Under the pieces are notes generated by a model, which did no database searches, had not been told where the DNA came from, and saw only the letters and a program-made list of their open reading frames with translations. The position numbers and the translations under genes were made by a program. Shown here in pieces: positions 1-7,860 of a stretch of 64,000 bases of DNA (its first letter is position 1; each line of letters opens with the position of its first letter). The DNA is taken from positions 1-64,000 of the forward strand of contig JACDNU010000002.1 in the NCBI GenBank assembly GCA_017656505.1, written 5' to 3'. The stretch comes from Archaeoglobus sp. GTDB lineage: Archaea > Halobacteriota > Archaeoglobi > Archaeoglobales > Archaeoglobaceae.

Positions 1-19
1 GGTTAAGAAGTTTTTGGAT

Positions 20-37
20 ATTGGTTAAATTGGTTAT
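20..37. repeat. Tandem 9-bp repeat upstream of the MNT gene
   Basis: Two adjacent near-identical copies of ATTGGTTA(A/T) lie at 20-28 and 29-37, about 55 nt before the first gene. The same element, read as ATAACCAA on the other strand, recurs at 1246-1253 and as a perfect palindrome at 2124-2141. It may be a regulator site; this is inference from recurrence only. Confidence 0.5.
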
Positions 38-92
38 GTCAGATACTATAATTTCATCAGAGGTTCTAAAAGCTAGTTAATCTTTAAATATT

Positions 93-134
93 ATGACATC
101 AAAATTGGATAATATGACATCAAAATTAGATAAA
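93..134 (+). repeat. 21-bp tandem duplication at the start of the MNT gene
   Basis: Positions 93-113 and 114-134 are near-identical 21-bp copies, each beginning with ATGACATCAAAATT. The reading frame is kept, so two in-frame ATG codons are available. This looks like a recent slippage duplication. Confidence 0.85.
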
Positions 135-710
135 CTGTTTGGTTCAAAAACAAGAGTGGCTTTACTAACCAAGCTCATGCTCAACCCCGATAGACAGTTT
201 CACATCCGTGAACTCTCAAAAACTTTAAACATTCCCTACGGGATGGTTTACCGGGAGATAAAGAATCTTGCATCACTCGAGATAATAAACGAAAATAGGG
301 TGGGAAAAATCACCCTGATCTCTCCAAACAAGTCTCTTCCCTACTTTGATGACTTAAAAAACTTAATAATCAAAACCACAGGAATTGCAGAACCGATCAG
401 GGAAGCACTTTCAAAAATAAAAGGTATAAAGTACGCGTTAATTTTCGGTTCCTTCGCGAAAGGAGAGGAAAGCGAAGCGAGCGATATCGACGTTCTGATA
501 ATAGGTAACGTGAACGAGGAAAAAATCCTGAAAGAGTTAAACAAGGCAGAGGAAAAAACAGGTAGGGAGATCAACCACATCCTCTGGAACGAAAAGGAAT
601 TTCTGAAAAAGGCCAGAAGCAGACATCATCTTTTAACAGATATAGCTGGGAATCCCGTAATAATGCTTGTAGGTGAAGAGGATGAGTTTAGAAGAGCTAT
701 TAAGAGATAG
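93..710 (+). CDS. Nucleotidyltransferase-domain protein with N-terminal winged helix (MNT, antitoxin-like)
   Basis: A 205-residue protein. Residues about 15-80 resemble a winged helix-turn-helix (RQFHIRELSKTL then an IPYGMVYREI helix). Residues 119-133 carry the minimal nucleotidyltransferase signature: GSFAKG at 119-124 and SDIDV with D131 and D133 as likely metal ligands. Proteins of this type pair with HEPN proteins in MNT-HEPN toxin-antitoxin modules, in which the MNT enzyme modifies (AMPylates) or neutralises the HEPN RNase. The next gene is a HEPN protein overlapping the 3' end, which supports that role. The start is uncertain: the first 14 codons are an imperfect tandem repeat (MTSKLDN/MTSKLDK), so translation could begin at 93 or 114. 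The added DNA-binding domain suggests the protein may also repress its own operon, which is inference. Confidence 0.85.
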   Translation: MTSKLDNMTSKLDKLFGSKTRVALLTKLMLNPDRQFHIRELSKTLNIPYGMVYREIKNLASLEIINENRVGKITLISPNKSLPYFDDLKNLIIKTTGIAEPIREALSKIKGIKYALIFGSFAKGEESEASDIDVLIIGNVNEEKILKELNKAEEKTGREINHILWNEKEFLKKARSRHHLLTDIAGNPVIMLVGEEDEFRRAIKR

Positions 711-1107
711 AATCATAAGAAAGATAAAACCGGATCGAAAATTGGCATTGAAATCGCTGGAGCATGCTAAGAGAGATATAGAAACTGCCAAGATTTTAAT
801 TGATAACGAAAGATTTGACTGGGCGCTTGCAGTTGCGTACAATGCCATGCTTCAGGCCGGAAGGACTCTGATGTTCAGCAGGGGATTTCGTCCTTCAAGC
901 ACGGAAGGTCACGTTGCAGTAGTCAAGTTCCTTCAAGCAACACTGGGAAAAGAAGTTGGTGAGAAAGCGATAATAGTAATGAATGGTACGAGAAAGAAGA
1001 GGCACAGAGTCATCTACGAAGAAATTGATATTGTATCCGAGAGCGAGGCTGAACAGGCGGTTGCTTGGGCTGAAGAGTTAGTAGGAAGGATTGAGGAGCT
1101 GATATAG
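682..1107 (+). CDS. HEPN-domain protein (toxin-like partner of MNT)
   Basis: About 141 residues, all-helical in appearance, with the HEPN layout: an N-terminal helix (HAKRDIETAKILI), a central FDWALAVAYNAMLQAGRTLM helix, and the conserved C-terminal block TRKKRHRVIYE. That block holds the Arg...His pair which in HEPN RNases forms the active site (R-x3-H here). It overlaps the MNT gene by about 29 bp, a typical coupled arrangement. A GTG at 673 is a possible alternative start; ATG at 682 is preferred because homologous domains begin near MSLEELL. The likely role is an RNA-cleaving toxin silenced by the MNT partner. Such pairs are common in hyperthermophilic archaea, often in many copies. Confidence 0.85.
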   Translation: MSLEELLRDRIIRKIKPDRKLALKSLEHAKRDIETAKILIDNERFDWALAVAYNAMLQAGRTLMFSRGFRPSSTEGHVAVVKFLQATLGKEVGEKAIIVMNGTRKKRHRVIYEEIDIVSESEAEQAVAWAEELVGRIEELI

Positions 1108-1279
1108 AGAACAATCAGCAATCAGAAATTAAATATCTTAAAAAAACTCCAAATACCCAGTAAGCTCATCAGATTGCTATTACGATCTCGTTGTACTTCA
1201 GTGAGGTTTTATGAGAATAACAAAAAATAAAATATACAAAATTTAATAACCAAGATAAAAGAGAAAAGGGTTGCTCAAA

Positions 1280-2113
1280 ATGGAAGAGAAAATTCCCGGT
1301 TACGAAGAACAAAAAGTTCTGGGAGATCGCGATACAACTTCAGAATACGTCGAGGCTGCAAGAGCAGAGTTCAGAGACTGCGTGAAAGCAACTTTCCTGG
1401 AAATCGCCAAAAAAGCGTTTTATGGAGATGGAAACATTGCAGAATCGGTAATGGACAAAGCGACTAGTTGCTGGAGAAAGTATTTCCAGTCGATGAAGGG
1501 AGGAATAAACATCACCGAGGAGGACATCAAAAAGGCGATCAGAGGAGAAGAGGAGAGGCAACGGCGATTATACGATGCTCTTGCAACATTAACTGTAAAA
1601 TTCAGGGAGAAAGGATTTCAAGCGGAGATCCTACCACCCGATAAACACCAGAGAGATTCTGGATGGGATCTAGGACTAACGGCAGAGTGTAACTTGAAAG
1701 TTGATAACATCCTCTTCTGCGCCTTTCCATTGATCCCAGCAAAAACAAAAACAGGGAATTTTGAGAATCTAAGGTCGAAACTCGCCAGTGTTGTGTTTAT
1801 CAACGAAGATTGTGTACTGCTACTGATACAACCGCGTGATAAGATGTCGGAAGGAATATCAGAGGCATCAGAAAATTTCTGGAAGGCAAACAAGGAGTTC
1901 TTCCATGAAAAAGACGTGAAACACGATTTTCCGGATGCTGATATAGCCGTTCTGAAAAACAACTTTCTCCTTCTAATCTCTTCAAAAACTTTCACCAACG
2001 CGGAGTTAGAGGAAATTAGAAGAAGGTACGGTGTAGTTACCATAGTGAAAGGGGATTCGAGCGGCCAGGGTTTTATCTACACCGGAAAAGAAGGGGATTT
2101 TCTGCGGGTTTGA
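1280..2113 (+). CDS. Hypothetical protein, two-part architecture
   Basis: Roughly 277 residues that I do not recognise. The N-terminal 100 residues are helical and charged (EYVEAARAEFRDCVK, EEDIKKAIRGEEERQRRLY). The remainder looks alpha/beta, with strands such as NILFCAFPLIPAK, SVVFINEDCVLLLI and NFLLLISSKTF. No signal peptide or membrane segment is visible. ATG at 1280 is preferred over an in-frame TTG at 1271. The ATAACCAA element lies just upstream (1246-1253), and a palindromic form follows the gene, so it may share control with the MNT-HEPN pair. No enzyme motif can be named. Confidence 0.7.
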   Translation: MEEKIPGYEEQKVLGDRDTTSEYVEAARAEFRDCVKATFLEIAKKAFYGDGNIAESVMDKATSCWRKYFQSMKGGINITEEDIKKAIRGEEERQRRLYDALATLTVKFREKGFQAEILPPDKHQRDSGWDLGLTAECNLKVDNILFCAFPLIPAKTKTGNFENLRSKLASVVFINEDCVLLLIQPRDKMSEGISEASENFWKANKEFFHEKDVKHDFPDADIAVLKNNFLLLISSKTFTNAELEEIRRRYGVVTIVKGDSSGQGFIYTGKEGDFLRV

Positions 2114-2123
2114 TTGTACGGTA

Positions 2124-2141
2124 ATAACCAAATTTGGTTAT
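2124..2141. promoter_or_regulatory. 18-bp perfect palindrome
   Basis: ATAACCAAATTTGGTTAT is a perfect palindrome located 11 nt after the stop of the 1280-2113 gene. Half-sites recur at 20-37 and 1246-1253. It could be an operator or part of a short terminator hairpin with AT-rich flanks. Only the symmetry and recurrence are seen in the sequence. Confidence 0.55.
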
Positions 2142-2282
2142 GTTGCTGGTTTAGTTGGTGGTGCTGGTCGTGATAATTGTACTGGTTGTGCTTCTGACCT
2201 CAACCTTTTACGTTTAATAAAAAGAGGGTTTGTCAGGGTTTGATATAAGTATAGGATACTTACCACTTAACCGTCCCATCCA

Positions 2283-4454
2283 TCACCCTAACAACCCCAC
2301 AATTGAATTGTACAACCCCATCAGCGACTTCATGATGTTTATCTTTAGAATTTTAACGAGACTTACGCCCTCATAATTTACATCTCCGCTATTTATCGCG
2401 TCCATCGCCGCGTTAACGATGTCATTTGATCCTATAATTTCTCTCACAACTTTCTCGGTCGTCCATGCCCTGATTGTTGGATTTGAGATTCCGCCTTCAG
2501 TAAATTCTGCAACGTAAGCATCTCTGGTTACCGCTCCAACAACTAAGGTCGTGCCATCCTCGCGAGCTATCTCGATGTTTATCCGCTCGTTGCCAATTAT
2601 GCTCTTTATCATTCCCGGCACCGCATTAACGTTCTCATTGTACTCGTCCTTCTTCTCTACGAGCAATTCATACAAGGTTGGTTCTTCACTTACCTCGGAT
2701 TCATTCAAATCCGCAATGGACTCCGTAATACCACCTGTACTTATCTGGAGCGCAAGCACCTCGTATTCCCTGAATTCCTCAGCACTTCCTCCCCAGCCGA
2801 CTTCGATGAGGTTATCCGATTTCAGAAGTCTTTCATCCGTTGGATACACGAGTTCGTATCCGTCAAGGTCAGGATTATCATCGTACGCAACAATCGGCTC
2901 GATCAGCTCAAGAGAGAGTTCCTCTCCGTTGAGGTATAGTTCCACGTTCTCTAGGAAGCTAATCTTCGCTTCATCCATCGATTCATCCAGAGGTTCAACG
3001 ATGATGCTGACATACGGCTCGTTTTCTGGATCCCTTGCCATAGCTTTCAGAAAATCACTGTTAAGATCCCATGTAAGCTTCCCGGCTTTGGCTGTTTTCT
3101 TAGGAGGTATAGGCTCCTTAACCGGATCCCTTATCGCTTTGTTTAAAGCATACTCATAACGCTCCCAGTTCCCGTGATCCGTAACCCAGAAAATAAACTG
3201 TTCATTCTTGTTCATCTTCTTGCTCACGTTCTGAATCGCCTCATACAGAGCTTTCTTTGTTCCGGGTCCATCTACATATGCTGGAGCATCCGAGCCATCG
3301 GATCGCTTTTTACCATCTCCTGCAAGCACAACTATTCCCTCGTCGGTAAAGCCCTGCTTTCTCAATGCTTTGTACATTCTGTCTATGTTGTTCCAGTGGC
3401 GCAGGGCATTTGCATCGCCAGCGAAAAGAATTGCATGCTTACTTGCAACATCTGAGCCATCAGTTTTCTTCCCAATCCTAATGTCGTCTCCTTTGCCTAC
3501 GGAAATATACTGAGAGTGTTCGACATGTCTCTCGTAAATTCCGTAAGGTCCAGTTGCATCTTCCTTTTCTGCCATTCTGGCAATCTCCTTAATAGTTGGC
3601 TTCTCTGATTTTTCGAGTTCTTCGCCTACCTCCTTTGGGTATAAACCCTCAGCTTTTGTAAAACCACGTTTCTTTAACTTCAAAAAAGAATCGGGATTAT
3701 ACGAATCTCTCAATCCAAACGCCGGTTCATCATGCTTTGAAGCGCTGAGGAAAGCTGCATCGCCCGTTCCGTTCAGCTTATCCTTCAGATCGTCGATCAT
3801 GCCCCCTCCGAAGCACTGGTTGAAGATGAAAATCAGGTTTGCATAGCCTTTATCAGCTATCCACATTTTCATCATGTTTGCGAGCTGCCAGTCGTATATG
3901 TAGCCACCAGAATGCGTTACGATGCTACTCGCATATTCAGGAGGTTGATCGTAGAACCATGAGCATTTTTCTGAAGCGGCAGCTATGGGGACTACCTCAA
4001 CTTCAACGAAAACATTCGCCTTCCCAGCGTTTACGAACGCCTTTCCAGAATGATTAAGTGTTACTGCATTTTCCCCTATCGCTTTATCTGAAAATACACC
4101 TGTTTCCCTCAAATTCAGCTTTAGCGTTATCCCTTCCATCGGCCAGCATTCCCTCTGGCTGTAGACGAGTATCTTTTGTGTCAGGGGCATAAATTCAGCT
4201 CCATACTTGTCCCAGTCGTAGTATACCTCCTTGGAGCCTCTGCTTACTTCCTGGTTTCTCTGGATCACCCTGTAATCTATTTTTATGTCCGCAGCACCGT
4301 TGTAGCCGTCGTCCATGTTCTCATTAAGCGAAATTTCCTCTATGTACACCCTAACCTCAATTGCCGGCGGTCCTGGTGGGTCGTAGTATGCTTGGGCTAT
4401 GGAGGGGAGGAAAAGCACTACAAATAATGTCAAAAGGAATACCTTCCCAAACAC
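2283..4454 (-). CDS. Secreted clan-CD-like (C13/caspase-like) cysteine peptidase
   Basis: A 723-residue exported protein starting with GTG at 4454. Residues 1-22 form a classic signal peptide (hydrophobic core, then SIAQA before YYDPP). Residues about 178-245 contain THSGG (H181) and NQCFGGG (C214); the 33-residue His-Cys spacing fits clan CD peptidases such as gingipains. Residues about 339-428 look like another part of the same fold: HAILFAGDANALRHWNNID, then IVVLAGDG, then FIFWVTDHGN (H427), but no cysteine follows. The order of the two halves is therefore unusual. The C-terminal 290 residues appear as beta-rich accessory domains, ending in a short hydrophobic stretch. It is likely a cell-surface or secreted protease or an inactive relative. 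The gene is monocistronic. Confidence 0.75.
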   Translation of the reverse strand: MFGKVFLLTLFVVLFLPSIAQAYYDPPGPPAIEVRVYIEEISLNENMDDGYNGAADIKIDYRVIQRNQEVSRGSKEVYYDWDKYGAEFMPLTQKILVYSQRECWPMEGITLKLNLRETGVFSDKAIGENAVTLNHSGKAFVNAGKANVFVEVEVVPIAAASEKCSWFYDQPPEYASSIVTHSGGYIYDWQLANMMKMWIADKGYANLIFIFNQCFGGGMIDDLKDKLNGTGDAAFLSASKHDEPAFGLRDSYNPDSFLKLKKRGFTKAEGLYPKEVGEELEKSEKPTIKEIARMAEKEDATGPYGIYERHVEHSQYISVGKGDDIRIGKKTDGSDVASKHAILFAGDANALRHWNNIDRMYKALRKQGFTDEGIVVLAGDGKKRSDGSDAPAYVDGPGTKKALYEAIQNVSKKMNKNEQFIFWVTDHGNWERYEYALNKAIRDPVKEPIPPKKTAKAGKLTWDLNSDFLKAMARDPENEPYVSIIVEPLDESMDEAKISFLENVELYLNGEELSLELIEPIVAYDDNPDLDGYELVYPTDERLLKSDNLIEVGWGGSAEEFREYEVLALQISTGGITESIADLNESEVSEEPTLYELLVEKKDEYNENVNAVPGMIKSIIGNERINIEIAREDGTTLVVGAVTRDAYVAEFTEGGISNPTIRAWTTEKVVREIIGSNDIVNAAMDAINSGDVNYEGVSLVKILKINIMKSLMGLYNSIVGLLG

Positions 4455-4602
4455 CTCAACAACCCCTATTTTATTCGGCGTTATTGTTTAGGTATTATAA
4501 ATATTTAACCTACATTAATACCAAATTAATACTTACTTCTGGATAGAATAAATACATGAAGTATTTCAATCAGCCTATCAGCCATAAACCTAAGCTTTCT
4601 CG

Positions 4603-4624
4603 AGAACCTGCTTAGAACCTGCTT
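4603..4624. repeat. 11-bp perfect tandem duplication
   Basis: AGAACCTGCTT occurs at 4603-4613 and again at 4614-4624. The second copy runs into the left arm of the inverted repeat at 4622. It is one of several such short duplications between genes in this window. Confidence 0.9.
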
Positions 4625-4674
4625 AATCCAAATCGGTAACTATTTTACGAGATGGTAGAAAAAATTGGATTAAG
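4622..4674 (+). promoter_or_regulatory. 10-bp inverted repeat overlapping the ribosome site of the next gene
   Basis: CTTAATCCAA at 4622-4631 is a perfect reverse complement of TTGGATTAAG at 4665-4674, with a 33-nt loop. The right arm overlaps the AAGGTG (4672-4677) that serves as ribosome site for the ATG at 4683. If transcribed, the stem would occlude that site. The loop begins with AATCGGTAAC. This could be an RNA switch or a DNA operator; no known riboswitch class is recognised. Confidence 0.55.
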
Positions 4675-4682
4675 GTGTATTT

Positions 4683-5081
4683 ATGATTTCAGAAGAAGTT
4701 ATAATCGAACTGATTCGCAAGGAACTTGAAAAAGGTGAGAATGAGTTTATGGAACTTCTTGGAAAAATTCAGGAAGGAGAAATAACCCAAGAAGAGTTTA
4801 GAGAAAGATGCGCTTTGCTGCAAGGCTTCGGCAAATGGTGGGGTTCAGAGTCAAGATACTCCCTCGGGAAGGTTGAGATAGATTCCGTAATGGAATCTGT
4901 AACAGAAGTTGAAAAGCATTATGAAATCTCGGCGATTTGCGAGATGCACTACGAGAGCAGCCATACATACTGGGAGGACGACGGAAGTTTTAGCTATGCA
5001 AGTGAGCCAAAAAAAGCGATCGTGAAGCTTAAGGTTAGCGATACGTTCGAAGTTGAAAATTTTGAGTTTGAGTGGGTCTGA
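4683..5081 (+). CDS. Small hypothetical protein
   Basis: A 132-residue acidic soluble protein that I do not recognise. The first half is a charged helical region (IIELIRKELEKGENEFMELL, EEFRERC), followed by WW (KWWGSESRYS) and a beta-rich second half (YEISAICEMHYESSHTYW, AIVKLKVSDTFEVENFEFEWV). No signal peptide, membrane span or metal motif beyond two isolated cysteines is visible. The ribosome site AAGGTG sits 5 nt before the ATG inside an inverted repeat, which suggests regulated expression. It stands alone between a divergent peptidase gene and the downstream decarboxylase. Confidence 0.7.
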   Translation: MISEEVIIELIRKELEKGENEFMELLGKIQEGEITQEEFRERCALLQGFGKWWGSESRYSLGKVEIDSVMESVTEVEKHYEISAICEMHYESSHTYWEDDGSFSYASEPKKAIVKLKVSDTFEVENFEFEWV

Positions 5082-5153
5082 GATCGGCTATTTTTTGACT
5101 CCAAACTTTTTAATACCAAAAAATTTATTTCATCCAATTCTTAAAATCATTCA

Positions 5154-6515
5154 ATGATAATTGACGATATTAAAAAAGATTTGGAGGAGATTGAAAAGCT
5201 CGATATCGATCCACATACCGGAAGACTTTTCGCCTACGTTTACGAGACTGGAGAAGAGGAGCTGAAAGAGGTAGCAAGGGAGGCTTTGCTCCGTTTCTCG
5301 GAGAAGAACATTCTCGACTTTACCGTCTTTAAGAGCGCGATTCATTTCGAAAAGGAGGTCATCAACTTCGGAAAAAAGCTGATGCATGCAGATGAAAACG
5401 TGGTCGGATCTTTCACATTCGGGGGGACAGAGAGCATTTTTCTAGCCGTAAAAGCTGCGAGGGATTACTACAAAAGCCGGAAAACTGGTACTCCGGAGAT
5501 TATAGCACCAATCACCATCCATCCTTCCTTCTATAAAGCCGCCCACTACATGGGCTTGAATGTGAAAAGGATCCCTATCGACGATAAGAAAAAAGCAAAC
5601 TTAGAGGCTTTAAAGGAGGCATTATCCGATAAAACGGCTTTGATTGCTCTATCTGCTCCAAACTGGCCGTATGGAACAATTGATCCAATAAAGGATGCCG
5701 CAGAAATAGCATTGGATAAGAAAATCCCTCTACACGTTGATGCATGCCTTGGGGGCTTTATTCTTCCCTTCTTCGAAAAGCTTGGTGAAAAGGTTCTACC
5801 TTTTGATTTCAAGGTTGATGGCGTAACATCAATCTCTCTCGATGCCCACAAATATGGCTACACGGCTAAAGGAGCTTCGATGGTGCTCTTCAGAACTGCT
5901 GAAATGAAAAAGCACTCGATGTATGTTGATCTATCATCGCCCGGCTACGTTTTTGTGAATCAGGCTGTGCTCTCATCGCGCTCAGTCGGGCCGCTAGCCG
6001 CTGCCTATGCTGTCATACGCTATTTGGGCGAGGACGGATACCTCAAGCTCGCCAGGAAAGTTCTAACAGCGAGGAACAAAATTTATGATGGTCTAAGAAA
6101 GCTTGGTTTTGAGAGTGTTGCTCCCGTTGAAAGCAGCGTTCTTTCGATGTTCAGCGATGATATCGACCTCCTCGCCTTCGTAGGGGGCATGAGGGAAAAA
6201 GGATGGCACCTCCACCTGCAAAAGGGCCTGAAAGAATTCGACATTCCCAACAACATACATCTCACCATAAGCCCCATACACGAGAGCGTTGCGGAGGAAT
6301 TCATAAGGGATGCGGCTGAAGTTTTAAAACATCCTCCAGCCATCGATACCAAGGCAGTGTTTGAATCCATTCAAAAGGGAAACTTCCAGAAGGTTCTTGA
6401 AGACTTAAATGCCGGCAGGCTTGATTCCAGCATAATCCCTCTCCTGCTTGAGGCGATTCCTGAAGAGATCGCAACAGAACTCGTTAAAGAAATCGTGATC
6501 CAGTGGTACAGATGA
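5154..6515 (+). CDS. PLP-dependent group II decarboxylase / sphingosine-phosphate-lyase-like protein
   Basis: A 453-residue fold-type I PLP enzyme. Landmarks in order: FGGTES at about 89-94 (phosphate-binding loop), HVDACLGG beginning at H194 with D196 as the pyridine-nitrogen aspartate, and DAHKYG at 230-235 with K233 as the PLP lysine. HVDACLGGF and HKYGY are typical of the sphingosine-1-phosphate lyase/archaeal amino acid decarboxylase branch, unlike the shorter MfnA tyrosine decarboxylase. The substrate cannot be told from sequence. It overlaps the next gene, an MFS transporter, by 4 bp (ATGA), so a decarboxylase with a substrate or product transporter is a reasonable inference. The C-terminal 70 residues appear as an extra helical tail. 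Confidence 0.85.
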   Translation: MIIDDIKKDLEEIEKLDIDPHTGRLFAYVYETGEEELKEVAREALLRFSEKNILDFTVFKSAIHFEKEVINFGKKLMHADENVVGSFTFGGTESIFLAVKAARDYYKSRKTGTPEIIAPITIHPSFYKAAHYMGLNVKRIPIDDKKKANLEALKEALSDKTALIALSAPNWPYGTIDPIKDAAEIALDKKIPLHVDACLGGFILPFFEKLGEKVLPFDFKVDGVTSISLDAHKYGYTAKGASMVLFRTAEMKKHSMYVDLSSPGYVFVNQAVLSSRSVGPLAAAYAVIRYLGEDGYLKLARKVLTARNKIYDGLRKLGFESVAPVESSVLSMFSDDIDLLAFVGGMREKGWHLHLQKGLKEFDIPNNIHLTISPIHESVAEEFIRDAAEVLKHPPAIDTKAVFESIQKGNFQKVLEDLNAGRLDSSIIPLLLEAIPEEIATELVKEIVIQWYR

Positions 6516-7699
6516 AGGAGGAAATTAAAAAGCCAATCAGGATTTTAAGTCTGATAGGCTTCGTCCTCATAGTATTCGCATCGCAGGCGGTTTGGGTTAC
6601 TTTTTCACCCATCGTAACCTATGCAGCGAAAGATTTAGGGGTTGCTGTTGAGCAAGTGGGATTGCTTGCGGTAACCTATCCAATCTTTTTCCTTCTTCTT
6701 ACAATTCCCAGTGGAGTCCTGCTCGACAGAAATTTCAAAAGATGGTTTTTGTTCGGAGCGATAGCAACCTTCTTCGCCGCTTTCGGCAGAATTGCCAGCT
6801 TTAACTACTGGTGGCTGTTTGCTTGCCAGCTTTCCGGAGCTTTAGGACAGCCATTCCTGCTTAACGCTTTCGTGCCGTATGCTTCTCAGATTTACTCTGA
6901 GAGAAGGCCGCTCGTTATCTCTGTGCTCAGCCTTTCGATGTATCTCGGGACGGTGTATGCTTTGGCATCGGGAACCAAACTCTATTCCATCGGAGGAATA
7001 GAAGCGGTTATCCTACCAATTGCTCTAATCTCAGTCTTAGGATTCATTTTGGCTGTGGTAGGAATTAAGCCCGTAACATTCGTATCCTCCAAAGAGAAAT
7101 CCATGGAGAGGCTTGGAACGGTTGTGAAAAGGAAAGATCTCTGGATTTTGGGCGCGATTCTTGGATTTGGAGTTGCGACCTTCGATAACCTGGCAACATG
7201 GCTTCAGCCGGCTTTGGCGAGCGTTAATCTCGAGCAGTTAGCGGGAGATGCTGTTGCAGTTTCCATAGTCCTGGGCTTAATCGGCGTCGCGGTTGTGCCG
7301 GGCAAGGTTGCAAGCAGGAACATCAGAACGATTTACATAAGAACCATTGTGCCCGTAATCGCTTTATTTTTCGCAATTTTGGCGATAGCCGTGAACAAAA
7401 CACTTCTATTCGTTTTTCTTGGTGCGAGCGGTTTCCTAATGCTCCCAGCCTATGCGATAATCATGGACTGGATCGGCAAATTCTGCGGCAAGGATGTTCA
7501 CGGAAGCGCTACCGGGTTTGTTGGCCTAACGAGTAGGGGCATTTCTGTTGCTTTAACACTTGCAGCCATGTACTTCATTGGAAGTGCAGCAACCTACTTC
7601 ACTTTCTTAACGATCCCGGTTTTCATAGCTTTCCTTCTTGCCATGCTCCTGCCAAAAGATTCGGCCATGAATGCGGGCAGCGTAAACAGTGCTAACTGA
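6512..7699 (+). CDS. MFS transporter
   Basis: About 395 residues with some 12 predicted membrane segments (for example LSLIGFVLIVFASQAVWV and VISVLSLSMYLGTVYALA). The loop after segment 2 (PSGVLLDRNFKRW) is a recognisable MFS motif-A position. ATG at 6512 overlaps the decarboxylase stop as ATGA; a GTG at 6503 is an alternative. Translational coupling suggests that it moves the substrate or product of the upstream decarboxylase, or a metal-cofactor-like compound as in the FLVCR branch that it loosely resembles. Substrate assignment is not possible from sequence alone. Confidence 0.85.
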   Translation: MKEEIKKPIRILSLIGFVLIVFASQAVWVTFSPIVTYAAKDLGVAVEQVGLLAVTYPIFFLLLTIPSGVLLDRNFKRWFLFGAIATFFAAFGRIASFNYWWLFACQLSGALGQPFLLNAFVPYASQIYSERRPLVISVLSLSMYLGTVYALASGTKLYSIGGIEAVILPIALISVLGFILAVVGIKPVTFVSSKEKSMERLGTVVKRKDLWILGAILGFGVATFDNLATWLQPALASVNLEQLAGDAVAVSIVLGLIGVAVVPGKVASRNIRTIYIRTIVPVIALFFAILAIAVNKTLLFVFLGASGFLMLPAYAIIMDWIGKFCGKDVHGSATGFVGLTSRGISVALTLAAMYFIGSAATYFTFLTIPVFIAFLLAMLLPKDSAMNAGSVNSAN

Positions 7700-7727
7700 A
7701 GGTGACTAACAACTAATTAGCAATTAA

Positions 7728-7802
7728 CTAGCTACTAACTAGCGACGTGACCCAAACTTTTGTGTCAAGCTAGCTAGTAAGACCAAGCAACTAGATAGCT
7801 AG
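7728..7802. repeat. CTAG-rich segment with imperfect hairpin
   Basis: Six CTAG tetranucleotides occur within 75 bp (starting at 7728, 7739, 7770, 7774, 7791 and 7799). ACTAACTAGC (7734-7743) can pair with GCTAGCTAGT (7769-7778) with one mismatch around a 25-nt loop. It follows the MFS stop and may act as an operon terminator structure. CTAG is usually rare in prokaryotic DNA, so the density is notable. Confidence 0.7.
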
Positions 7803-7837
7803 ACAAATTGTTACAGTCTGTCACAAAAATTTCTTAA

Positions 7838-7847
7838 GCTTATAAAA
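7838..7847 (+). promoter_or_regulatory. TATA-like box of the PanE-like gene
   Basis: The sequence CTTATAAAAT lies about 20 nt before the ATG at 7861, and no ribosome site is present between them. This is the spacing expected for a leaderless archaeal transcript. Confidence 0.6.
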
Positions 7848-7860
7848 TTAATAATTGATT

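Noticed and set aside
2551-3159. 202-residue plus-strand frame, and other plus-strand frames, across the peptidase gene
   Set aside because: Ser-rich shadow of the minus-strand peptidase; no motif and no ribosome site.
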